Below are positions 16,259 to 27,908 of a DNA stretch of 64,000 nt, in pieces. Both the position numbers and the translations under genes were made by a program. The stretch is from positions 72,908,401 through 72,972,400 of the forward strand of contig JAKGHH010000001.1 of the NCBI GenBank assembly GCA_022828595.1, read 5' to 3'. This DNA is from Nelumbo lutea (taxonomy: Eukaryota; Streptophyta; Magnoliopsida; Proteales; Nelumbonaceae). The notes under the pieces are model-generated. The model was not told where the DNA came from and made no database searches. It saw only the letters and a program-made list of their open reading frames with translations. The first letter of the stretch is position 1. Each line of letters starts with the position of its first letter.

Positions 16259-19200
16259 ATTATGAGTATGTTGAGTAAGCACTTACAAGTTGTTTTTTTT
16301 TTTTTTTTTTCTTTTTTTGGCACCTATTCCTTAAAATGCCCCCACCCTACCTTAAAAAAGATTAAGAATATTTTATTGTGTGTTCATTTACTGTGCTTAC
16401 AATGCTGCACCTACTAAATCCATACTAAACTCCATTGTTTCATGTTGAGATGTAACTTGTTGATCGGAAAGAAATTGCTTAAAAAACACTCCCAAACGGA
16501 GACTTTATCAGTGGTCAGGGAAATTTTGAATTACAAACTTATAAAAAGAATTAATTGTTATAATAATAAACAGGCTGGAATTTAAAGGACTAAATTATTG
16601 GTGAGAATCAATAATTGTACCACCAAATTGGATGATGGTCAAATTAAGTGAGCTTTGAGATATGAGGACATCACTAATTGTTCGTGACACCTTTGCATGA
16701 AAAACATCATTAAATATAAATGTATAAACATATACATATATTTGAGTATATGTTCCCGCTCTTTCTCTGGTTCAATCCGCTTCTCATTCCTATGTTTATA
16801 ATTTGGTTTATTGGGTTGCAATAAGCAAAATCCGAGTCGAGTAGCTAACTCTGGCCTCTGGCTCAGCAACTTGGGCAGACCCAACAGAATTACACAAGTC
16901 CGACTTGATACAAACCCAAACTTCTGCATGGGCTTAACTTGATTTCTTTTCTTCTGGGATGGGCCTGGGCTTGCAAATGTGAGCTCGTTCTACTTTCATT
17001 CAATAATGAATGAGGCCTTTTGCTATGGACCTAGTTGGTGGCTTGTGGGGTCACTGATAAGAGCATAGGTTTGAAATTGTGTCTATCCATGGATTTGAAT
17101 GGAGGGAGTCCTTAGAACCAACTCAACTAGGACTGGATTGAGAACCTATCTAACCAGTAACCACCTATAATAGGCAAAGCTTTATTTTGGGCACGACACA
17201 TTACCAATAGCTTGGGTAAAAGGGTAATCGCACACAATGTTCTTTTGACCAAAAAGACAAGCAAGGGGCTGAATGGGTTGACGTGTCATGCCCGAGAAGG
17301 TTCCCAACGGCCTTTTGGCCTCCAACAGCCAAAGGTTTTTTCTTATAATGTACTTAACCTATGTGTATATATTCTGTGTATATACTTTCTAGACTATATA
17401 TTTAAACTATTTATGTACACACTATATGTTTACAACATTTATATGATTAACTATAGGGCCTGTAAGCTGTACACATGCATCAAACATGTATATGCACATA
17501 TGACATATATTATACATTCTACGCGCATCATGTGTATTACTACCCCAAAAAAACAGTATCTAGTGTTTGTATATTCTTATTTTCTTCCAATCGTAGATTG
17601 ATCTATAAAGCAGAATGAAAGGTAGAAATCAAAAGCATGAGAAGGAAGACGTTCAAACTATCCTGTGCACACCTGAGCCCAGAACAACCCATGTTGTGTT
17701 GGGTTGAGGTTAAGCCAGACTTGAGTTACCAATTTGAGCTTTGACCTCAGGTTGCTCGGCTCTGGGTCTCAGGGTTGTGCATGGGTTGCTCTAAAACTGG
17801 TAGAAATTAAAAAAGAAAAAAAAAAAACAACAACAACCTATTGTCATTTTTTACCACGACCATTTTATATGCAACCCAACACTGTAAAATAAGATTTTGC
17901 ATGCAATAATTTGTTTTCCTTCATCTTATATGCAGCCGATCAAAGATAAAAGGAAGAATTCAGGAATATTCAAAAGCTATTCTATTCTATTCTATATATA
18001 AAGTAAACTAAGGCCGTTCAAATGTGCCAATATTAATTCAAGGAATCTTTCAGATGAGTTCAAATAGGAAATTCAGTAGTAGTATGAACATAATTTGGCA
18101 ATTTAAGACATCTGTGCTAAAATATGAAATATTACAAAGCTTTATTTTTGTATAATCATGTTTTTCTGAAATAAGGAAATGAATGCAGCAGCAAAGAACC
18201 AAACCCGGTAAAAAAAAAAAAAAAAAGAGATTTTTTTTAATACCGCCTCATATTGTTGTTGAATTTAGTTTACAGCCACTAAAAACTGTTGATAATTTCA
18301 GTTAACATAACCTCTCCAGTCTCCGTTGTGCTAAGGTTGCGGGTGAACCGATAGGCATCCATGCGCCTATTAATTTCTATGATCAGGTGCACATTGGAAA
18401 TGCGTGTGAGTACAATGCTATATGTAAATTTCGCTTTCTTTGTGTCTATTTCAGGTTTTATTTTATACCAATTGCACTGCAATAAACAAAAGACAAATCA
18501 AAATCCAAACCGAACTCATTTGCGCTTCCATGTTTTTTATAAATTTTAACAGTGCAAATGAAAATGCACTGTAAAGCGCAAACAAACAAGCTTTTTTAGG
18601 AACACATGGAATTTAAATTTAAATTTAAATTTGAATTTTAGCGCATAATTCAAATTCTCTCATTAATTCCTTTAATTAATAATTGCCTTTCATTAATTTT
18701 ATTTTGTTAATACAAAAAACTTCAAATTTTAGATATAACAAGATTTGAACCTTAATCACTTCATTTTAACAACCACAAGTTTACTAATGAGCCACACATA
18801 TTTGTTTGTTATAATTATATCTATTTTTAATTTTAAGTAAATTTTCACTTTTCTTAATGTGTGACAAGTGTTTATTAACAAATGCTAGAATTAATTATTA
18901 AATTCTATATAATAATAAATATTAAGATTAATTATATTGGTTTTCTGAAAATTGACATTCACATTTTAGTTTTTTTTTTTTTACATTTTAGTTATTCCAT
19001 CATTTTTCAACGGTTGCCAATTGTGTCACGATATGTCACACTTTATATAAACCATTAAATTGTGGTTTTTTATATTTAAATGATTTATTTACAATTATAT
19101 AGAATTTGTTAATAATATATTTTTTAGGATTTATTTTAATTTTCTACTATATTTATGTGTATCTTGATTTTTTGTCATTACCCAAAGTGCATCCTTATAT

Positions 19201-19347
19201 GTTTCTTAAAATTGTCTTTCCGGTACACCTTGCATTTCCGATACTTTAAACCTTGGCTACAGTGATGGCGGTGATTGGAATGAAAACTTTTCATTCCTTC
19301 CTTTCTCTCTCTAGTTTGATCATCAACAATGAAGAAAGAGAGGAGAC

Positions 19348-19350
<3 letters not shown>
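16259..19350. other. Gene-free AT-rich stretch
   Basis: Contains a poly-T tract at about 16291-16318 and an (AAATTT)n run near 18612-18640. The 129-codon plus-strand frame at 17212 is tyrosine- and isoleucine-rich low-complexity and not believable as a gene. Confidence 0.45.

Positions 19351-19378
<28 letters not shown>
19351..19378. repeat. (CT)14 microsatellite
   Basis: A pure TC dinucleotide run of 28 bases, about 100 bp upstream of LINE-derived sequence. Confidence 0.95.
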
Positions 19379-19381
<3 letters not shown>

Positions 19382-19479
19382 ACCACTCCACCCTTGTTTT
19401 TCTCTCTTTTATCCATCCAATCTTACATCTTATGCAATTATTCCATTCGTGTGATAACTTGGAACAGATTACCACCCAG

Positions 19480-19992
19480 GTTCAGATTACCACTTTTATT
19501 TGTCGATGATAGCTTTCTACACACTCAAAAGTTAGGTGTGGGTTTTGTTGTGAGAGACTGCACAAGTTCCTTCATTTTTGCGCGAGCTATTCCTATCAAT
19601 CTCTCTCTCTTCTAGTTGTTTTTAAAGCCACTGCTCTTTTGGAAAGTATCAAATTCACCATTTCCATGGGTTTCTCTCATACCATCTTTGAAGGTGATAA
19701 TGAATCAAATATCAAGCTCTTGTTGGAGGAAAACTCTCATCCTCCTTGGAGTATCCTTACTCTCTTATCTAGTTGTAGGAGTCTCCTCAATCACCTTGAT
19801 GGTTCCTCAGTTAGTTTTACTCCGAGATCTGGTAACCAGGTAGCTCACCACTTAACCAAATTTGCTCTTACTTGTCACTTTACTCAAACCTGGTCCTCTA
19901 TTCCTGAGTTTATTTCTTCTGTATTGATCAAGGATGTAACTAAAATTAATAGTTGAATGAAGTTGCCTAAGGAATTTAAAAAAAAAAAGAAA
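19480..19992 (+). mobile_element. LINE 3' end: RNase H domain fragment
   Basis: The first frame (to 19615) includes GVGFVVRDC and FARAIPI. After a stop and frame change, a second frame (19639-19956) continues with the RNase H part (FEGDNESNIKLLLEE, then RSGNQVAHHLTKFAL) and ends TWSSIPEFISSVL before the stop. An A-rich tail follows at about 19977-19990. This is the 3' end of an L1-type non-LTR retrotransposon with the reverse transcriptase missing. One frame break and the 5' truncation make it dead. Confidence 0.7.
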
Positions 19993-20149
19993 GACATTCC
20001 ATAAAGCATTGCCTGGAACTTATCAATGGAACCCTCTTTTTTGTTTCAATGAATTTTAAGTTTTAAAAATTTTGGGAAACAAGGAAACGGAAATAATTTC
20101 ATGGTAGTTAAACTGTTCAAACTTTGAAGGTACAAATCTTTTAACTGCC

Positions 20150-21862
20150 ATTTGCAGAGACTTGGGGTGTGTCTCATGGGAAAAAACCTCTTTACCTCAA
20201 GGCTTGGAATTCTTTTTTACTTACCAGTGAGAAAGGTGGTCTAGGCTTCAGATATTTTGGCTTGGTCAACAAAGCACTCATAATGAAGACTGCTTGGCGT
20301 TTCTTAAAAGAAAATAATTTTTTGTGGGCCCAGGTTCTCCATGCAAAATATCTTCTAAATGGTTCTTTCTGGCGTCAGAAGAAAAAATCTGGTGATTCAC
20401 CTCTTTCGACTGCTATTCTTGATTGCAAAAATGACTTAATTAAAGGGTATAAGTGGATTATCTGTAGCAAGTGGAATGTTAACAATTTTTATGATCCTTG
20501 GTTGTCAAATGGTCTTATTGACAAACCTGCAACTTGGAACCTGCCCATAAACATGGTGGCTTCTCTTATAAATCAACACTCTCATAATTGGAGTAATGTT
20601 GTGCGCACACAGGGTTTCAATGAGGAGACTGTAAATATGATTTTGAGAATTGGTATCCCTTCTACTTCTCATTCCCATGGGGATACCCTGGTTTGGACTT
20701 TAACTCCCCAAGGTAACTACACCTATAAATCGGGATATAAACTTATTTCCAATTTTCCATAATCTTCACACTCTATGTGGGTTTGTCCATGACTGAGCTG
20801 GAAATCTTTTTGGAAGATAAAATTCATCCTACCCAGAATAAAAATCTTTGTTTGGTGCTGTTGCAAAGGAGCCCTTCCTATGTCTGCTGACCCTGCCAAG
20901 AGTTTGAATCACATTGATCCCACCTGCAGACTTTGCCATGAAGATCCTGAAACTTTGGACCACTTATTTTTCCACTGCCCAGCGGTTCAACCAATTTGGT
21001 TTGCCTCGTCCATGGGTTTATGAGTCAACATTTGCAATGATCAATGTTTTCTTTTTTTTTTTTTTTTTTTTCTAGTTAGAGGAATTGGGGAAAATGGGTA
21101 ACATTATTGAAGAGGAGTTTGACCTCTCCCTATTTACTAAAGGCACTATTCCTATGTGGTATATTTGGAAGGCTAGATGCCAAATCTATTTTAATGGGAA
21201 ACATTCACTCATTAATCCGCTCTCATTCCCTATAATGCCCACCTTGGAGACTTGGTGAAATGCATGAAAGACCTTTGTTGACCCAGCCAGAAAACTTGGG
21301 ATTTGCTCCTCCTTCTTCTCATCAAAGAACCTCATCATTTGGATCAAACCTCATCATCTGCACATTAAAATCAATACTGATGGAGCATGGTCTCCATCAA
21401 AAGCTGCAATCGGTGTCATTGCTCGAGATGAATTTGGATCTCTCCTGGTTGCTAGAGCCTTGTTGGTGAAGAGTTCTTCTCCCATTGAATCTGAATTCAA
21501 AGCAATTCTAGAGGGTCTTCGACTAGCAAAATCTTTCATCTTGGACCCGATTATCATAGAAAGTGATGCAAAAGTTGTTATTCAAGTTCTCTCTTTAGAT
21601 CTAGAACTCTCTTGGAGTTCACTGCTAGTTGCCTTGGATTGTAAAACCATCTCAAAATCCTTCTCATGTTGTGCTTGGTATCACACCCCTCGATCTTATA
21701 ATAGAGCAGCCCATGGGCTTGCCCAATTTGCTTTAAGACAAAACCGATTGTTTACTTGGTCCTCTATTCCAGATTGTATCCATTCTATTATTTTGGATGA
21801 GATGTAACTTCCAAGTTGAAAGTTAAATAAAGATCTTGCCCTATGGCTTAAAAAAAAGGTTT
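20150..21862 (+). mobile_element. LINE 3' half: RT C-terminus, zf-RVT, RNase H
   Basis: Begins with the thumb/linker part of a plant L1-type pol (KPLYLKAWNS, then GGLGFR, LWAQVLHAKYL; open from 20169 to 20762). Two in-frame stops follow, near 20760 and 20792. The zf-RVT knuckle CRLCHEDPETLDHLFFHC lies near 20930-20982. A poly-T insert interrupts near 21050-21074. The RNase H domain runs from about 21360 to 21807 (NTDGAW, ESEFKAILEGL, ESDAKVVIQVL, NRAAHGLAQFAL). The terminal A-rich tail is near 21850. It is 5' truncated, as is usual for LINEs, and inactive. Confidence 0.85.
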
Positions 21863-22476
21863 TTAAAACATTTTACTATTATTTGTTTTTTTTTTTAGTA
21901 TTTTGCTAGAAATTATTATATATTTATAATTTTTGTGCATTTATCATTTTTAACCCCCAAACTTTAGTCTAGGTGGAGGGGAGACCGCATTAAAATTTTA
22001 TTGCCCAAAGAGGAAGATATAACCCACCTTACCCCCACAATGCCCAAAATATACGATATTCTCTGAATCTCTCAACCCAATCCAAATACAACCAAAGGAT
22101 GAAAACAGAAAAGAACCTAAACATAAGACTGCAAATGGAAAAGTCAAGAATTAGTCAATCCTAAGAACCTCCTCACGCATAAGCTTCTATAAATCATGAG
22201 AAAGGTTGGAACCAATCTCTAAGATCCCGAAGTTTAATCAGCAATTCTATTGAGTGTGGATAAAAACAGTGCCCAATTTGGAGAGGGTCCTGTTGAGTGT
22301 GCTATCGATCTGCTCTCATTCTAGTAAGTTCATTGAGGCGAATTGGCTCTGAAGCCTTTTGTTTGTCAGCAGCTAATGCAGAACAAAAGCATATCACTAC
22401 TATCTAACTCTAGTGACAATTAAAATTCTAGATCTTCTCTAGATAATATTCTCCAATTTTGCATTGTTTCCTGAGC
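21863..22476. other. Gene-free stretch
   Basis: No gene or definable repeat is seen. Confidence 0.4.
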
Positions 22477-22764
22477 ATGGTTTTTTAAACCGAATTGGAT
22501 CGGACGATCAGACCGGTAGGAATCAGTCAGGTGACCGGTTCTGTTTTTCCCAAAAATCGTTGATTTTGGTCAGTGAACTGTTAAACCGGGCAGTTAACCA
22601 TTTAAACCATTTGAACGATTTTGACCGTTTTTTTATTTTTTAAAATTTTTTTAGTTTTTTTTTTTGTCAGAATGTGGAGACCATTCGATTTGAACAATCG
22701 GAGTGTTCGACCCAGTAACCAAACCCCTGACCGATTTGGTCTCCGGGTCGATTTTAAAAACCAT
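22477..22764. mobile_element. MITE, GGTTTT(T/C)AAAAC family, copy A
   Basis: The ends ATGGTTTTTTAAACCG and CGATTTTAAAAACCAT are inverted repeats. The interior (for example TTGATTTTGGTCA, then a T-rich block ending TTTTTGTCAGAAT) is shared in the same order with the copy at 24753-24994, which defines a family. No target duplication is visible for this copy. Confidence 0.6.
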
Positions 22765-24414
22765 ATCCCGGATATCAATGTCAAGCCTATTTCAAGAATA
22801 ATAAATATTGTATTTCTAGCCACTTGTAAGCTGTAAGTGTTCGATCTAAATTCCAACTTGCCCTTTTCTTTGGATAGAACCTATATTCCTCCATGAATTC
22901 TGTCCACTCTTCACTGCAATTACCTTTTATATACCTCCCTTAAGCCTCTCTTTTTTCTTCTAATCCAGTCTTCTTCACTACCGTAAAACGAAGATGTTAA
23001 AACAGAAACCTCTAAAATAAAATGATTTTCATAGCTTGCCTACAACATCTCTTAATGTTTAAGGTTCTAAACATGTTTAAAGACAGGTGGCATTATTTAC
23101 TTGGGTTAGTAGAGAGTAGACTCCGGTTCTCTTGCCCGTGAAAACTCTGCCTACTTCTACCCACAACACACTATTTTCTCCATGTGTAGCTGTCATATTA
23201 TGATGGTAGACGTGGGCAGAATTTGTGTAAGCAGAGATCCAGACTCAGTAGAGTGGATAATAGAATTGAGTAAATAGTAAATTGAGACCCTTCCAAATAA
23301 GATAGTCATTAGAATCATCAAGGAGTTTTAATTTGGTCAATGATTTCTGTGGAACGAAACGACTATGGCTTCAAAATTCCAAGATTCATACGATTCAGCA
23401 CTTGATTGAGATAAATCACATTCACCTCCGGCCTCCCCTGGCCTTCGTCAAGACCCACTACCCAACCAGTTGTTGTATCAAAAGGAGATATTCCTTCTAG
23501 CTACCATCATTTGTTGACAATGAGAAACAGCCAAAGCTTTCATTTTGAATCATCAAATGTTTTTTTGGTCCATTTGTTGACTATAATGATCCATTGCAAT
23601 TAAAAAATAAAAAATTAATTAAATTAAAAATGGCGAAAATCAAATGGTTTTTTGGTAAAAAGTAACCGATTGATTACAGTCTGACCGTGATTTCTAGTTT
23701 TATACGGAAGAAAATATGTTAAATCAATTAATTGCGATGTTATCAACATTTTGTTTTCAAGTAAAATCTCATTTTATCCACCACGTAAAAGTAAAACCAA
23801 ATGGAATAAATTATTTGAGGAAAATATTGGCTCAATTTTGATGAAACATTTTTACTTGTTTTTAGACGCCTAATTAAACTTTTTTACTTTATATTTGTCT
23901 TCGTGTGTTGACTGTTGAGAGAAGAGGTAACATGACTCGCATCCTGCCTCTAGGCCCCATGGTAGTAGCTCTAGCCCCGCCTGAAGGTTCCACATGTGAA
24001 TCCCACATATTATGGGTCCCAAAATGTGGGATATACGTGTGGACCCCATCCACAGTAACGTACGACTACGTGGGGGACTTTGCTCTTCGGTACATGTGCC
24101 TTTGAGCCGTTGCTCCCCTAGTCCATGTGTATCAGTGTATTTCATTTATGTGTGTTCTATTTTGTATAACCTTTTTTTCTGATTTTTTTTTTTTTGAAAA
24201 AAAATTTTTGCTCGGTAAAATGTAAATTGGCTAGTCAATAAATTACTAGTCGCTAGCCAAAGCCAAGTAAAACAATCAAGTGAACTTCTTGTAAATTGAT
24301 CAGGTAAAATTATTGATCATCAAAAAAAAAATTCCATTACTAAACCCTGTTTATTTATTTATTTATTTATTTTGTGCTGCGATGGTTTTTGTGGTTATAA
24401 TTATTAAATCCTAA
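22765..24414. other. Gene-free stretch with a small hairpin
   Basis: AT-rich DNA. At 23987-24045 two 22-base arms pair at 18 positions around a 15-base loop. No gene is supported. Confidence 0.4.
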
Positions 24415-25019
24415 GGCTACGTTTGAAAATTATGCAAATAAGTATCAATGCAAATATGTAGGGTGTAAAATACTTCATATAAATTGTAAAATTGGGTTAG
24501 TTTTGCATTGACAAATTACTTTCTTACCAAATAGACTTTTAGCTATAATGGATGCAAATATGAATTCCAACAAAATATATGATTTTTCTTTATCAAAAGC
24601 CCACTTGAATGCAAATTTACTTCTTTTTCATTGATGTACTTTTACATCTTATTATCAATGTAAATATGCATTGGTCTATCATTTGTCATAGGTAAAAGTG
24701 AATCAGAGTGCAAATTTACACTGAACTGAGACTTACACTCCATTTGTATCATGGTTTTCAAAACTAGACCAAACCGGACGGTCGGACCAGAGGTGACTGA
24801 TTCCTAGTTTTTTCCCAAAACTGGATTTTTCTCAAAAACCGTTGATTTTGGTCAACAAACCGCTGACCCAAGCAGTTAACCGTTCGAATAATTTTAACAA
24901 TTTTTTAAATTTTTTTGTCAGAATAGGCCGACCGTTCGATCTAAGAACTGGACCCCTAACCAATTCGTTCTCTATGTTGATTTTAAAAACCTTGATTTGT
25001 ATCATTTCCAAATGCAACC
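24415..25019. mobile_element. Tourist-like MITE split by another MITE
   Basis: The left end GGCTACGTTTGAAAATTATG and the inverted right end GGTTGCATTTGGAAATGATA match at most positions. The flanks are TAA and AAA, near a 3-bp duplication. The body has no ORF and is interrupted at 24753-24994. Without the insert the element would be about 350 bp. Confidence 0.5.
24753..24994. mobile_element. MITE, same family, copy B, nested, with 11-bp target duplication
   Basis: Ends GGTTTTCAAAAC and TTTTAAAAACC. It shares its interior blocks with copy A. It is bracketed by a perfect 11-bp direct repeat ATTTGTATCAT (24742-24752 and 24995-25005). A duplication of 9-11 bp is typical of Mutator-like elements, so a MULE-derived MITE is the best guess. 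Confidence 0.68.
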
Positions 25020-25062
25020 AAAAAGAAAATTTCCAATATAGAACATCCTTCATTATTTATAA

Positions 25063-25177
25063 GGCTTAGTTGGGAAGGAGTACCAATACAAAACAAATAT
25101 ATAAAATACAAAAACCTTGTATTTTGTATTATTTTGAATTGTACATATTTTTATTTGTACTCTTTCCAAACTAGCCT
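25063..25177. mobile_element. Small Tourist-like MITE
   Basis: The terminal inverted repeats of about 20 bp (GGCTTAGTTGGGAAGGAGTA against, inverted, AGGCTAGTTTGGAAAGAGTA) enclose an AT-rich core rich in TACAAAATACAA words. TAA flanks both sides (25060-25062 and 25178-25180), the target duplication of PIF/Harbinger MITEs. Confidence 0.75.
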
Positions 25178-26090
25178 TAAAGAAAAGAAAGGACTATTAC
25201 TATAAAAAATGACAAAGATGAGGCTAAACAATAAACACTAATGTTGGATTGGATGGGCTAAGGCCATTTCTCGATGAATACGAGGCTTGGGATTAGGGAA
25301 ATCTGTCTAGAATTAACATGTACACATCTATCCATGGGTGCCCAAACTGGCAATAGGTATGCGACTACTACTGAGTGGCTGAAATGCCGTGCCCAGTGCC
25401 CTTAATAGGAACTAGGAAGGTGTAGTGTGTGTAGTAGGTGCACTATTCACAAGTTTTGAACCCTCATAATAATTGGGTCCAACTCGAACCCATAAAGTAA
25501 AGACCCAATAAGAAATGGGTCCACCTTCAACTCGAATTTCTGATAGGCATTTGAACATATGAATTCTAAAATTTCTATGTTACCCGATCTGTTGCAATCA
25601 TTTGGCGGGACTGGGCCCGGCGAGGAACGACCTGTGCTACGTTACCACTTCTCTAAGTACCGAATGACTAATGTTTTGAAAAATCGGACCATCCATTTTA
25701 ACAATTAAACATGCAAGTGGGAAACCGTATGGATTTGGAGCCTTTGGACCTCTTTATAGTTAAACCTTACATTATTTATCAATCTATAGTTCCATCTCTA
25801 ACTCCCAACACCACTGTCTACAAAACACAGGAATCAATGGAGTATGATAAATCAACATCTCCGGAGACACTTCAATCCCAACAAATCAATGTTACATAAC
25901 AAACAATCAACTTACACCAAATTCTTTTATCTTTATATTTTAATTTGGAAAGATAGTTTGTGAAAACAAAAAAAAAAAAAAAAAAAAAGGAAAGGGGGAT
26001 AGATAGAATCATAACTCTTGACTCCAAAGTCCAAACAATCAAGAAGAAGTTGACGGAGAAAAGGGATGATGATGATGATGCATATAGAAA
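25178..26090. other. Gene-free stretch downstream of the RING gene
   Basis: Should hold the 3' UTR of the minus-strand RING gene. There is a poly-A run at about 25970-25988 and a GATGAT run near 26066-26080. No other gene is seen. Confidence 0.4.
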
Positions 26091-26864
26091 CTAGAAGATG
26101 TCGAGAATCTCAAGGATAGAACGATTGCAAAGGGGACAGGAACCTCGATTCAACCAAAGTTCCCTGGAACACACCCTGCAAAACGTATGTCCACACGGGA
26201 TGAATGCCGCACCTTTCCTTCTCCCCATGCACACGCAGCACATCGCATCCATTCCCGTTCCTCCTCCTCCTTTCTCCCTCTCTTCATCCACGCCGTCCGC
26301 TTCCATCAGCAATCTCATCAACGATGCCCTTAACGGCGTACCTGGCACAGCATTAGTGCCAACTCCTGCGGCCACAGTTGCCGTTGCTGTGGCTGTGACT
26401 GTGGCCGTACCAGTGGGGGCCACCACCATATTTCTTCCCTCGGAATCCTGGGCCGCTCTGAAATGACGCTCCGCTGCCAATGCTGTCGCCAGGTTCATCC
26501 CGGACCCCGCCGGATTCTGACCCACACAAGCTGGATCCACGTCCACCACACTGTTCTCCGGCGCCTGAAGCTGATCCTCACCCACCGTTACCTCTGCTCG
26601 TTCGTGTAGCTGGTGGTCTATGTAATAGTATTCGTCATGCTCATCGTCTTCTCCTGCGCTCATATTGGAAGGCCTAAAGCCCCAGGTGGCCCCACAGCAA
26701 TTCATCCCCTTCAATCCCAACCGTTCCTTGAGGTTCTTCCACCTTGTCCCTCTCTCCCTACCCTCCATTACTTCTCTCAGGAGTCCACCCAGTGTTATTT
26801 TTCCTCTTTGTCTCTCTACCGATTCCTGCAAATCCGGGATTGTCATTTCACCGACTGTGCTCAT
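26091..26864 (-). CDS. RING-HC finger protein, probable E3 ubiquitin ligase
   Basis: The uninterrupted frame ends in a clean C3HC4 RING. Counted from this start, the zinc ligands are C209, C212, C224, H226, C229, C232, C243 and C246 of 257 residues, with spacings 2-11-1-2-2-10-2 and a short tail SILEILDIF. RING-HC proteins of this kind usually recruit an E2 and act as ubiquitin ligases; the substrate is unknown. The N-terminal part is charged and without a named domain. The middle holds an alternating Thr-Ala run from an (ACNGCN)n DNA tract. The frame stays open upstream to an ATG at 26963 (290 codons). The start MSTVGEMTIPD at 26864 is preferred because the extra 33 residues read like translated pyrimidine-rich leader. 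The gene looks intact and single-exon in its coding part. Confidence 0.85.
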   Translation of the reverse strand: MSTVGEMTIPDLQESVERQRGKITLGGLLREVMEGRERGTRWKNLKERLGLKGMNCCGATWGFRPSNMSAGEDDEHDEYYYIDHQLHERAEVTVGEDQLQAPENSVVDVDPACVGQNPAGSGMNLATALAAERHFRAAQDSEGRNMVVAPTGTATVTATATATVAAGVGTNAVPGTPLRASLMRLLMEADGVDEEREKGGGGTGMDAMCCVCMGRRKGAAFIPCGHTFCRVCSRELWLNRGSCPLCNRSILEILDIF

Positions 26865-27385
26865 TCTTTCTTTCTCTTTCTTTTCTTTGTTAATCCCAAA
26901 AGGAAGAAAGCAAGGCCAAATCGAAAAGAGAAAACATGAAGAAGGAAGAACATCACCGAGCAAATTAAATGAGAAAGAAATATGACATACATGATGGATA
27001 CCGCATTGAATGGCCCATAATCATCCATGGGAATCTCGTGAGCACCTTCAACTTCAACGATGGAAAGTCCAGCACATCATCTTTATGGTTTATACACAGA
27101 ATCAAATGGACAAATTAACAGAGAACGAAAAGAATCAAAAAATGGTGAAAGGAAAGACCAAGGGCAACAGGTTCCAAAGGAAGAGCAATCGCTTACTTAG
27201 GAATGACAATCGCCTTTCTGATCTCCGCTTCGTCTGCTCCTTCATCGAGAGGGTTTTGAAACTTGAAACTTGTAAGAAAGCAACAGAAGAAGAAAGAAGG
27301 AGACGATTGAGAGAGAGAAACGCGGGGTCATACAGTGGGGGGAGTACTCTGTTATCAAAACCTGTAACTTTTTATGCTTTTTGAG
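26865..27385 (-). promoter_or_regulatory. Probable leader and promoter region of the RING gene
   Basis: The minus strand upstream of the RING start is pyrimidine-rich (TTTCTTTCTCTT words). Further up, at 27240-27310, another CTTTCTTCTTCTG block follows a TATA-like CATAAAAAG at about 27372-27380. A leader exon with an intron is possible (CCTAAG/TAAGCG near 27195) but unproven. The 124-codon plus-strand frame at 27010 lies over this region and has no domain. Confidence 0.35.
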
Positions 27386-27908
27386 GTATTAATATTAATT
27401 TATCTTTTATTTATTTTTTTCCATTCCTTGCTCGGTTGAGCTAGCTCTCTGGTTGATGCTCTTCGCGGGCCAAATTAGAAGTCAAAACTCAAAAAGCCAA
27501 TCGAAGCGGCTCGGGAATCAATGTCATGACACCTGGCACTCGTCCTTCAATTAGGCAGAATGATCGTCTCAACCAAATTCACCCCTGAACATTGTTCTAA
27601 ATTACCTTGTCATTGCTCTATAGCCTTCGGGAATTTTTACTGAGTTGAAGGGCAACCGGGCATCGGTAGCCCGGTTAATTATAGCGAATCGCTTTTGATT
27701 GACAAGGGAAGGAAAGGAATGATAGTCGATACGAGACATAAACATGCAGAATTGCAGCTGGTCCCTCGGTTTGCTGAATCAGCAAAAATCGAATGGCACG
27801 TCCAAATACACGTGGAAGGAGTGACAAGGGTAAATTGTAGATTAACACAGTAAAAACCTCCTAATTTGGGACTTTAACCGTCCGTGACATGTGTAAGTTA
27901 AAACTTTT
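27386..27908. other. Gene-free stretch
   Basis: No gene or bounded repeat is recognised. Confidence 0.4.

Noticed and set aside
17212..17601. 129-codon plus-strand frame
   Set aside because: Tyr/Ile-rich translation of AT-rich TATATGTA text; no domain, leader or neighbours.
26098..26985. Three overlapping plus-strand frames of 65-122 codons
   Set aside because: They are opposite the RING gene, are rich in Pro/Ser/Val from complementary codons, and have no motif.
27010..27384. 124-codon plus-strand frame rich in Lys/Arg/Glu
   Set aside because: It is the complement of the pyrimidine-rich leader and promoter region of the RING gene; no domain.
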